A stretch of DNA of 60,036 nucleotides from NCBI RefSeq assembly GCF_004793765.1, contig NZ_SRYM01000023.1, forward strand, positions 1-60,036, given 5' to 3'. The notes under the pieces were generated by a model. It was not told the DNA's origin, did not search any database, and saw nothing but the letters and a program-made list of their open reading frames with translations. The translations under genes were made by a program, and so were the position numbers. Below are positions 18,705 through 25,913 of the stretch, piece by piece; the first letter of the stretch is position 1; each line of letters begins with the position of its first letter. Source of the DNA: Parabacteroides distasonis (GTDB lineage: Bacteria; Bacteroidota; Bacteroidia; Bacteroidales; Tannerellaceae).

Positions 18705-19175
18705 TTACAATGTTTTTTCAATCAGCCATTCACCTAAGTTGCGAGTGGCTGCGTCGAAAGCGACCCCCACTTTGACTACTTCCCGTTCGTCGGCCGTATA
18801 AGGAATCAGATAGCCTCGATCGTCGATTTGCCGGATCGCCTCTTCCGCCGTACCTCTCAGCTTAAACTCGAATACGTAGATGTAGCGAGGAGTTTTTACG
18901 ATGGCCTCGGCACGTCCTTGGGCCGAACGTACCTCGGCCTCTAGTTTCTCTATGGCTAATCCCCGGAACAATTCTTTCTTCCCCTCGAAATGAGCCTTGA
19001 ATGTCGATAGCAGCAAGCTTTTCCCGAATCGCCGGGGGCGGCTTAGGAAATAAGGGACACCTTGGTATGCCATTTGATAAATGAACTCGGTCTTGTCAAC
19101 ATACAAATAATTCTCTGTACGTAGTTTGTCAAAACTCTGTATGCCGATCGGTAATTTCCGGACGATATATCCCAT
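18705..19175 (-). pseudogene. Internally deleted AAA-ATPase/PD-(D/E)XK gene
   Basis: An intact 156-codon frame that joins the first ~79 residues of the family of 22-1611 (MGYIVRKLPIGIQSFDKL to RPRRFGKSLLLS and GLAIEKLE) directly to its last ~76 residues (AQGRAEAIV, then YIYVFEFKLRGTAEEA). Compared with the full-length relative, about 370 residues are missing in frame, including Walker B and the whole central region. The catalytic Asp of GRIDLVL has become Glu in GRAEAIV. A -7 box (TACATTTG, 19205-19198) is still present. Most likely a deletion derivative without ATPase function, although the frame is open and a small protein may be made. Confidence 0.8.
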
Positions 19176-19197
19176 AGCCTTATCTGTTTAATTTACA

Positions 19198-19205
19198 CAA
19201 ATGTA
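19198..19205 (-). promoter_or_regulatory. -7 box upstream of the shrunken AAA gene
   Basis: TACATTTG on the minus strand fits TAnnTTTG, 22 bases before the ATG at 19175. It may also drive the M28 peptidase gene, which starts 4 bp after the pseudogene. Confidence 0.5.
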
Positions 19206-19242
19206 GGTATTTTTTCCAAGGAGGCAAATAGATCGAAAAAAA

Positions 19243-19296
19243 CACGTACGTCTTTTTCCGGAAACACGTACATGTTTTTTGAAAAAGACGTACATG
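19243..19296. repeat. Array of three CACGTACGTG-type units, 22-bp spacing
   Basis: Units start at 19243 (CACGTACGTC), 19265 (CACGTACATG) and 19287 (GACGTACATG), exactly 22 bp apart, with A-runs before and T-runs after each. They sit between two divergent genes and end where the -33 region of the M16 promoter would be. Same family as 1776-1851 and 43264-43317. Confidence 0.85.
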
Positions 19297-19316
19297 TTTT
19301 TCCGGAAAGTCTTTCG

Positions 19317-19324
19317 TACCTTTG
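19317..19324 (+). promoter_or_regulatory. -7 box for the M16 peptidase gene
   Basis: TACCTTTG fits TAnnTTTG, 25 bases before the ATG at 19350. The position of the upstream element falls in the last T-run of the repeat array. Confidence 0.6.
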
Positions 19325-19349
19325 CGGGCTGATACAAACAAGAAGGAAA

Positions 19350-20570
19350 ATGGATTATATCGCTCATACATTGCCGAATGGACTTCGCATGGTACATCTC
19401 CCGGTTAATTCCCCGGTCTCTTACTGCGGTTTCGCTGTGAACGCCGGTACACGGGATGAGAACGAGGATGAATTTGGCTTGGCGCATTTCGTTGAGCACA
19501 TGATCTTCAAAGGTACGGAGAAACGGAAAGCGTGGCATATCCTGAACCGTATGGAGAACGTAGGAGGGGAGTTGAATGCCTATACTACGAAGGAAGAGAC
19601 TTTTGTTTATTCCATTTTTATGGAGGAGGATTTCGGCCGGGCGTTTGAGCTATTGACCGATTTGGTTTTCCATTCCCAGTTTCCGAAGCAGGAGATCGAG
19701 AAGGAGGTAGACGTTATCTTGGACGAGATCAATTCGTATGAGGATAGCCCCTCGGAACTTATATTCGACGAGTTTGAGAACTTGCTTTATAAGGGTCATG
19801 CCCTCGGGCATAATATTTTAGGGGATGAGCAATCTCTCCTTCGTTTTGACTCTGAGTCCGGTCGTTCTTTCATGCGTCGTTTTTACGCTCCGGAGAATAT
19901 GGTGTTCTTCTCGATGGGACGAAAGGACTTCAAGAAGATCCTGAAATTGGCGGAAGCCGTTTTAAGCGATATCTCTTTCCCGATGGCCGAACGGAACCGG
20001 AGAGCTCCGGACCCCATCGAGGCTCGCGTACGCCAGATTCCTAAAGATACCCATCAAGCCCACGTACTGATCGGTGGCCGGGCTTTCAGTATGCACGACA
20101 AAAAGCGCATCCCTTTATTCTTGTTGAACAATATCTTAGGCGGCCCGGGAATGAACAACCGCTTGAATGTCTCCTTGCGGGAAAAGCATGGCTTGGTCTA
20201 TAACGTAGAATCCAGCATAACCTCTTATACCGATACCGGACTAGCCAGTATCTATTTCGGTACAGATCCGAAGAACCGAGAGAAAGCGATGCGTTTGGTG
20301 CATAAGGAACTGGCCCGTTTACGCGACGTAAAGCTTTCCTCCACTCAATTAGCCGCCGCCAAGAAGCAGGTAACCGGTCAGCTGGGCGTGTCGGGCGATA
20401 ACCGGGAGGGCCTTTTCCTTGGCTTAGGAAAAAGCTATCTCCATTACAACCGTTACGATACTCTCCCCGAGGTTTTTGCCCAGATCGAGAAACTGACCGC
20501 CGAGCAAATCCTAGACGTAGCGAATGAGGTGTTCGCTCCGGAACAGTTGTTTTGCTTGATTTATGAGTGA
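19350..20570 (+). CDS. M16 family zinc peptidase (pitrilysin/processing-peptidase-like)
   Basis: A 406-residue single-unit M16 peptidase. The inverted zinc motif HxxEH is HFVEH (residues 46-50), and the distal Glu lies in the EKEVDVILDEINSYEDSPSE region. There is no signal peptide, so the protein is probably cytoplasmic. The second half (from about 190) is the inactive M16_C-like domain with GGPGMNNRLN. Homologues degrade peptides inside the cell; the natural substrate is unknown. The open frame reaches back to 19272 through the repeat array, but the -7 box at 19317-19324 and homology put the start at 19350. It ends convergent with the response regulator gene. Confidence 0.9.
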   Translation: MDYIAHTLPNGLRMVHLPVNSPVSYCGFAVNAGTRDENEDEFGLAHFVEHMIFKGTEKRKAWHILNRMENVGGELNAYTTKEETFVYSIFMEEDFGRAFELLTDLVFHSQFPKQEIEKEVDVILDEINSYEDSPSELIFDEFENLLYKGHALGHNILGDEQSLLRFDSESGRSFMRRFYAPENMVFFSMGRKDFKKILKLAEAVLSDISFPMAERNRRAPDPIEARVRQIPKDTHQAHVLIGGRAFSMHDKKRIPLFLLNNILGGPGMNNRLNVSLREKHGLVYNVESSITSYTDTGLASIYFGTDPKNREKAMRLVHKELARLRDVKLSSTQLAAAKKQVTGQLGVSGDNREGLFLGLGKSYLHYNRYDTLPEVFAQIEKLTAEQILDVANEVFAPEQLFCLIYE

Positions 20571-20660
20571 GGCTAAAAGTCCGTTCCTTTATGTATATAC
20601 ATCTTTTGTAACCCTCTTATTCTCTGTCGGATAAGTATATATCCTTCGTTCGCTGGCACC

Positions 20661-20714
20661 GAACGATCATTCAACGCCGGCGAACGATCATTCAACGGTA
20701 CTGAACGATCATTC
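20661..20714. repeat. Array of three GAACGATCATTC units, 21-bp spacing
   Basis: The near-palindrome GAACGATCATTC starts at 20661, 20682 and 20703, exactly 21 bp apart, with related linkers (AACGCCGGC, AACGGTACT, GGCGGCGTC). It lies between the convergent ends of the M16 and response regulator genes. There is no T-run, so it is not a standard terminator. Confidence 0.85.
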
Positions 20715-20754
20715 GGCGGCGTCGAATATAGAATAGATTAGGTTGTGATCGACT

Positions 20755-21450
20755 TTATATATCGGTGGTATACGGAAATTCTTTGGTTGTCAGCCTATAA
20801 CCTACCTTGGGAATCGTGGTTAGTTCCAGGGTATCGTCTTCGGACAGGTACTTGCGAAGTTTCGCTATAAAGTTATTCAAGCTCTGTTCATTCGTATAGC
20901 CATCGTCCCAGAGTTCCTGTTCCATTTCTTGTCGGCTGATGGTTTCATCCGGATGATTGGCGAGGAGTGTCAATAATTTACCCTCGGATAGGGAGAGCTT
21001 CTTTACGATCTGTTCTCCCTTCATCAGGATATGGTCTTGCGTATATAGAGTGAGCTGTCCTACCTGTAGATAGGACGCCTGTGATGAGGTATTCGTATGT
21101 CTCTTGATATAAGCCACTAACTCATCGATCTCGAAAGGTTTCTTCAGGTATGCGATCCCACCGGCATCCAATGCCTGTGTCACAAAAGAGCTTTCGGTAT
21201 GCGACGATACGAAAAGGACGGGTATATCCGGTAGGATAAGTCTCAATTCGGACGTAGCTTCGATACCATTCTTTTGCCCGATCTCTACATCCAGTATGAG
21301 GATATCCGGACATAATTCTTTAATGACAGATTGGATGGCTACAAGGGATGTCTGGTAATAAGTCTCATAACCAAGGCTATTCAATGCTACCGTAACGACA
21401 TTTCCCAATGCTATATCATCATCGATGAATAAGACTTTTATTTTTCCCAT
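20755..21450 (-). CDS. OmpR-type response regulator, now without a sensor kinase
   Basis: A 231-residue regulator with an N-terminal receiver and a C-terminal winged-helix DNA-binding domain. The receiver has the acidic cluster FIDDD (8-12), the phospho-acceptor Asp in LILDVEIG (about 54), the Ser of VLFVSS and the Lys of YLKKPFE. The effector contains LSLSEGKLLTLLANHP and VGYRLTT. The last ~20 codons of a histidine kinase lie just upstream in the same orientation (21471-21533), so the gene was once the second gene of a kinase-regulator operon. The kinase body and the original promoter appear lost, and no TAnnTTTG box is visible in the 250 bp upstream. The protein looks intact; whether it is expressed or phosphorylated is open. 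Confidence 0.9.
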   Translation of the reverse strand: MGKIKVLFIDDDIALGNVVTVALNSLGYETYYQTSLVAIQSVIKELCPDILILDVEIGQKNGIEATSELRLILPDIPVLFVSSHTESSFVTQALDAGGIAYLKKPFEIDELVAYIKRHTNTSSQASYLQVGQLTLYTQDHILMKGEQIVKKLSLSEGKLLTLLANHPDETISRQEMEQELWDDGYTNEQSLNNFIAKLRKYLSEDDTLELTTIPKVGYRLTTKEFPYTTDI

Positions 21451-21470
21451 GATCGATTGTTTTTCTTGAT

Positions 21471-21533
21471 TTATTGAAGTGGGACCGTAAAGGTGAATAG
21501 GCTACCTTTATTTTCCTCGCTGCTTACCTTTAT
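21471..21533 (-). pseudogene. C-terminal remnant of a sensor histidine kinase
   Basis: Read on the minus strand, the frame ending at the TAA of 21473-21471 gives IKVSSEENKGSLFTFTVPLQ, the characteristic last strands of a histidine kinase ATPase domain (…G-x-F-T-F-x-x-P-L). Upstream of about 21533 the kinase similarity stops and the sequence matches an outer-membrane barrel gene on the opposite strand. The tail ends 21 bp before the response regulator ATG, as expected for a former operon. Confidence 0.8.
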
Positions 21534-22881
21534 TGATTTCGATGACGCTAACTGGCTGTACCTCTCCGGATCTGCCACGCATTATAAGTTTGATCACCAT
21601 TATAACGGTATGCTCCGTACAGACGATCGTGTCACGCCATTGAGCTATGATAATATTGAGCGGTTGGGCAAGTATCGGGGCAATTTACTCTATCGGCATT
21701 CCTTCTCGAAAACCTCCCTGCTTGACGTGAAGGCTCGTTACTTCGATTATTCTTCGGATTATAAGAGCGAGATTGATTCACGCTCGAAGATGCGTGAGGG
21801 GAGTGGCGAGATCCTGTATCAACGGCGTGCTATCGACCTTTGGGAAAATCCGCTGGACTTGACTTTCGACTATAAGGGCATCTATCGTAAGAATTTTACG
21901 GGCAAGGAGCGAGAGTGGCTCTCCACGCAATGGATCCATGCCGTCAACGCCTCGGCCTCGTATGGGGTAGGTAACCTGTCGGGGTACCTCTCCCTCTCGT
22001 ATGATTACATGCATCAAAAGTTGGAGGGGGGAACCTCGATCGATCGTCATTCCGTCCTTCCGGTGGCCTCATTGCTCTATAAGAATCCCACGTTGTTCGA
22101 CTTAAGTGCGAATTATTCTCGCAAGATCACCCGTCCTAGCATCGATTATCTGAATCCGGAGGCCTATGTTTTCAGTCCGCTTTATATCCGGACTGGTAAT
22201 CCGGGGTTGGATACGCAGGTAAATAATGAGGTGTCGTTGCGGGTAAGTCGTAGCCTTCCCCATCAGCATACACTCTCGTTGAACGGTTATCATCTTTTCA
22301 ACAACAAAGTGATAGGCGAGGTAATCTGTGAAGAGGGCGACCGTACGTTTTACAGCTATGACAATATCGGCAAGATGTGCGTGAGCGGCGTGAGTTTGAG
22401 CTGGTTCGCCTCGTTGCCCAAATCGTTTTATCTGAATGTGATGTTGGGACCCAGCCATCATAAGTATGCGGCACCGTCAGGGACTGCGTTGGTGCGTGAG
22501 AACGGGGGTTGGTCATTTATGAGTTATTTGGGTGTGGGTACTACGATCAAGGACTTCCTGACCATTGATCTAGACTATAGCCATAACTCCCGTATGTATC
22601 AATTGGTAAGTACCGTGAAGATGCGTCCGATGGTGAACCTCAATGTTGAGGCCAGTCTGTTGAAAGATAAATTGAAGTTGGGGCTGTATTGCATGGATTT
22701 GGGCGGCTGGTCAACCACGACTCGCTCGTCGGTATGCGGGGAGTCGTTTGAGCAAGATGCGGTCACGAGGAATAAGGTCATGAATTTCACCTTTTCTGTA
22801 CGTTACTTGTTTGGCAAGAAATTCAGTAATAATGGCTCAACTGGTTCCGTGATCGACAATTCGGATATTATAACGAAATAG
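21531..22881 (+). pseudogene. Beta-barrel remnant of an outer-membrane TonB-type receptor
   Basis: About 450 codons encode only the barrel of an outer-membrane beta-barrel protein of the PF14905-like type. Strands alternate throughout (FDDANWLYLSGSATHYKF, NLSGYLSLSYDYMHQKL, TFYSYDNIGKMCVSGVSL), and a barrel end, FTFSVRYLFGKKFS, lies near the C-terminus. The signal peptide, carboxypeptidase-like domain and plug are missing, and the frame simply opens inside the kinase remnant at 21493. The intact relative at 25914-28241 shows what is lost. Without a signal sequence the product cannot reach the outer membrane, so I call it a pseudogene. Confidence 0.8.
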
Positions 22882-22882
22882 G

Positions 22883-23104
22883 ATATATATCAATGATTTT
22901 ATATATGTTCTTTCTTATCGTTCCGATGATTGGGATAACGTAGTGTTGGATAAGTATTCCATGGCTACTGGTGAGTATGTAGGGAGTTTTGAGATTCCGG
23001 AACTTCCTGTCCGTAATAACCATGTGGATGAGATACTACAAGCGGGGGACAGGATCTTATTTTGTGCGGAAGGCAAATTTTACCTGTTTTCTATAAGCGA
23101 GTGA
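22883..23104 (+). pseudogene. C-terminal remnant of a beta-propeller-like protein
   Basis: A 73-codon frame with no start codon begins just after the barrel remnant and ends at a TGA near 23104. It contains FIYVLSYRSDDWDNVVLDKY, then ATGEYVGSFEIPELPV and RILFCAEGKFYLFSISE, the strand-turn-strand pattern seen at the end of 6-bladed propeller proteins. With the kinase and barrel remnants it marks this stretch as decayed sequence. Assignment to the propeller family is by eye only. Confidence 0.5.
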
Positions 23105-23105
23105 G

Positions 23106-24317
23106 CTATTTATTATGGAACCTATACCCAACTCCCAGCATCAAGTTATTCGGATTATGGAATTTGTGCAGTTGGTATCCGACATGCAGGAATAAATTTC
23201 GTGTGACCGATACCTTGAGGGCTAGGATCTGGTATAATCCTTTCAGGTCGCCCTTGTTGTAAAATAAATTATGTCCGACTCCTATATTGATCGAGAAGAA
23301 GGGCATGGTGAATTCGCCACGGGCAGAGAGACCGATACCGATTTGCTCGTGTAGGGGCGGACGGTAGAATCGGGGTTCTTCGCCGATTTGGATGATCTCG
23401 TCGGAATAAATATTGGCACTTTCGTCATATTGGCCGTCTAGAGAGATACCTGCTTTTAGGAATCGGTTGAATCTGTACATTGGGTTGAGGTTGAATCCAA
23501 GGATGCCGAACTGACCTGGAAAAATATGGGCCTCATCACCTAGCATAACCCCCTTAGCACGGGTCGCACCGTATAGGATGACATCGTAACTGACACGTTG
23601 CCAAAAGCTGGAGAGGTATAATTGATTTGCCGGTAAGGAACGTGCGGTACCTATCTCATGATGGCTTTCCTCGATCGGATTGAGCGTGTAGACGAGTCCG
23701 ATCCGGCCACCAATCGTATTCAATCCCGCATTCGGAAGATGAGTATTTCCGTTTGAGTAGTGCGTTAAATCCGCCCCGACGAGCAGGTTGCAATAACGAG
23801 ATAGTTTCGCGTTGAGGAAAAATCCCAGATTGATATAGGCATTGATCTTAGAACCGATGATCTTATTACGGTAATTATTGTTTTCATCATACGGATGCCA
23901 CCTGAATGAGGCTCCGAAATTCCATTCATAATCGAAAGATAGCCGGGAAGATATTTGGGCGATGCGGGAGCTTTGGAAAACATACGCCGCCCAAGGATTA
24001 CCTACTTCCTGCCGGTTCCCAAAGGTATTATAAGAAACGCCTATTCCTTGGTACGTGTGCGGATAGAGCAGGCCCTCCTTAGAGTTCGGATTCTGTTGGA
24101 ACCCGTATTTCAAATGGAATGAAGCCGCCTTTCGTAAAGTAAGCCTGTTTCCATAGCCGTCATCTTTGAGGAATTTGCTAGTAGGGGCGACATACGAGGG
24201 ACGTATGTCGAATCCTATTTTGTGGACTAGGGATTTATCGTCATCTTGAGCTTTTACCGTACAGGCCCATATCATCAGGACCGTTATGTAAAAGCTTATC
24301 ATCTTGCTTTTTATCAT
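23106..24317 (-). CDS. PagL-like lipid A deacylase (acyloxyacyl hydrolase family)
   Basis: A 403-residue exported protein with a predominantly beta-strand body ending in LMLGVGYRFHNK, so probably an outer-membrane barrel. The motif LTHYSNGNTHLPNAGLNTIG near residues 195-214 matches the active-site region of PagL-type 3-O-deacylases, where His and Ser of HxS are catalytic. If active it would trim an ester-linked acyl chain from lipid A. It is more than twice the length of Pseudomonas PagL; long versions annotated as acyloxyacyl hydrolase occur in Bacteroidetes. It lies 20 bp downstream of the alanine symporter gene on the same strand. Confidence 0.75.
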   Translation of the reverse strand: MIKSKMISFYITVLMIWACTVKAQDDDKSLVHKIGFDIRPSYVAPTSKFLKDDGYGNRLTLRKAASFHLKYGFQQNPNSKEGLLYPHTYQGIGVSYNTFGNRQEVGNPWAAYVFQSSRIAQISSRLSFDYEWNFGASFRWHPYDENNNYRNKIIGSKINAYINLGFFLNAKLSRYCNLLVGADLTHYSNGNTHLPNAGLNTIGGRIGLVYTLNPIEESHHEIGTARSLPANQLYLSSFWQRVSYDVILYGATRAKGVMLGDEAHIFPGQFGILGFNLNPMYRFNRFLKAGISLDGQYDESANIYSDEIIQIGEEPRFYRPPLHEQIGIGLSARGEFTMPFFSINIGVGHNLFYNKGDLKGLYQILALKVSVTRNLFLHVGYQLHKFHNPNNLMLGVGYRFHNK

Positions 24318-24337
24318 ACTTCAATACGTTTGTCTGA

Positions 24338-25738
24338 TCACCAACACTGCGCTTTGTCTTTCAACTCGGGTATCTTGTTCTTATCGAATACAGGGCTTTT
24401 GATACCCGCTTTCTTTTGGGCTACGTAATCCTGTAATAATAGGAATGCCTGACGGCTCAACAATGAGATCGCAATCAAATTGCAGATCGTCATAAGTCCC
24501 ATAGTCACGTCCGCTAGGCTCCAAGCCAAGTCTAAACTAGCCAACGCACCGAACATGACCATTCCACCGACTAATATACGATAAATAAACAAGACGCTTC
24601 TTTTGGATGTGATAAAACGAATGTTCGCTTCCCCGTAATAGTAATTGCCGATAATACTGCTGAATGCGAACAAAAGGATCGCTAAAGCGACAAACGTACT
24701 GCCAGTGCTGCCCACCTCGTTGCTTAAAGCTTGTTGTGTGAGCTGGACTCCATTGATGGAGCCGTCTAATGGCACTCCGCTAAATAAAATAATAAACGCC
24801 GTACAGGTACAGATAATCAACGTGTCGGTAAATACGCCTAACGCTTGGATCAACCCTTGTTTGACCGGGTGGGAGACATGTGCGGTAGCCGCTACGTTCG
24901 GTGCCGATCCCATACCCGCCTCGTTACTGAACAAACCTCGTTTAATCCCTTGCATCAACGCCGCTCCGACACTGCCGCCTATCGCCTGTTCCCAACCGAA
25001 TGCGTTTGACAGAATGGTTTCTATAACAGCAGGTAGGCGGGTAATATTAAACAGTACAATTCCCACCGCCAATGCTATATATCCTAATGCCATGACTGGT
25101 ACGACAATACTACTTACTCTTGCGATACGATGAATGCCTCCGAATATGACGATCAGTGTTAGTACCGTAAGAATCGCTCCGATCCAGGCATGATCGATAC
25201 CGAAAGCACCTTCCCATGCGGCGCAGATCGTATTACTCTGCACGGAATTGAAAGCGAAACCAAAAGTGATGGAGATCAATGCGGCAAACAAAATCCCCAT
25301 CCATCGTAATCCTAAACCGTGTAACATATAGTAAGCGGGACCACCGATGAACGAATCTTTCCCTTTTACCTTATATAATTGCGCTAACGTAGACTCCACG
25401 AATGCGCTGGAGGAACCAAGTAAAGCGATCAGCCACATCCAAAATACGGACCCCGGTCCGCCAATCGCTACAGCTGTCGCTACTCCTGCCAAGTTCCCGG
25501 TCCCTACACGGCTGGCTAAAGATACGGCGAAGGCTTGGAAAGAGGAGATATGCTTTTCCCCTTTTTCCCCTTTTCCGGCAGAATCGCCTAATAACCGGAT
25601 CATCTCACCAATCATGCGGAATTGTACGAACCTGCTCCGTATCGTAAACCATACGGCGCATCCCAATAGCATGATGATAAGGATGTATGACCATAATATA
25701 TCGTTGATTCCGCTGATCCAATTATTCAATAGCTCCAT
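24338..25738 (-). CDS. Alanine/glycine:cation symporter (AgcS family)
   Basis: A 466-residue inner-membrane transporter of the AgcS family, importing small amino acids with Na+ or H+. Family motifs are visible: SFQAFAVSLASRVGTGNLAG, GGPGSVFWMW, FIGGPAYYM and RGLFSNEAGMGSAPN, over about 10-11 hydrophobic segments. It has a -7 box 25 bases upstream (25770-25763). It fits the amino-acid/peptide theme of the region (five peptidases, a second symporter at 40678). Confidence 0.93.
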   Translation of the reverse strand: MELLNNWISGINDILWSYILIIMLLGCAVWFTIRSRFVQFRMIGEMIRLLGDSAGKGEKGEKHISSFQAFAVSLASRVGTGNLAGVATAVAIGGPGSVFWMWLIALLGSSSAFVESTLAQLYKVKGKDSFIGGPAYYMLHGLGLRWMGILFAALISITFGFAFNSVQSNTICAAWEGAFGIDHAWIGAILTVLTLIVIFGGIHRIARVSSIVVPVMALGYIALAVGIVLFNITRLPAVIETILSNAFGWEQAIGGSVGAALMQGIKRGLFSNEAGMGSAPNVAATAHVSHPVKQGLIQALGVFTDTLIICTCTAFIILFSGVPLDGSINGVQLTQQALSNEVGSTGSTFVALAILLFAFSSIIGNYYYGEANIRFITSKRSVLFIYRILVGGMVMFGALASLDLAWSLADVTMGLMTICNLIAISLLSRQAFLLLQDYVAQKKAGIKSPVFDKNKIPELKDKAQCW

Positions 25739-25762
25739 GACTTATAATATGTTGTTTGGTTA

Positions 25763-25770
25763 CAAAGATA
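25763..25770 (-). promoter_or_regulatory. -7 box for the alanine symporter gene
   Basis: TATCTTTG on the minus strand fits TAnnTTTG. There is no clear upstream element at 19-21 bases. Confidence 0.55.
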
Positions 25771-25913
25771 CGTATCTACGAGGCAAAATCATCGAAATAT
25801 TATTTTTTTATTATTTTCTTGTAACGTTTTCCAAACTACTTTCGTCTTATAGATAGAAACAAATGATAAGCGGGAAAGGCCACCCTGCTATATTCGGAAA
25901 AAATACGATAAAA

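Noticed and set aside
21493-21530. Start codon ATG at 21493 as the beginning of an outer-membrane protein
   Set aside because: These codons are the antisense of the histidine kinase tail; no signal peptide results, so the frame is a chance opening onto a barrel remnant.
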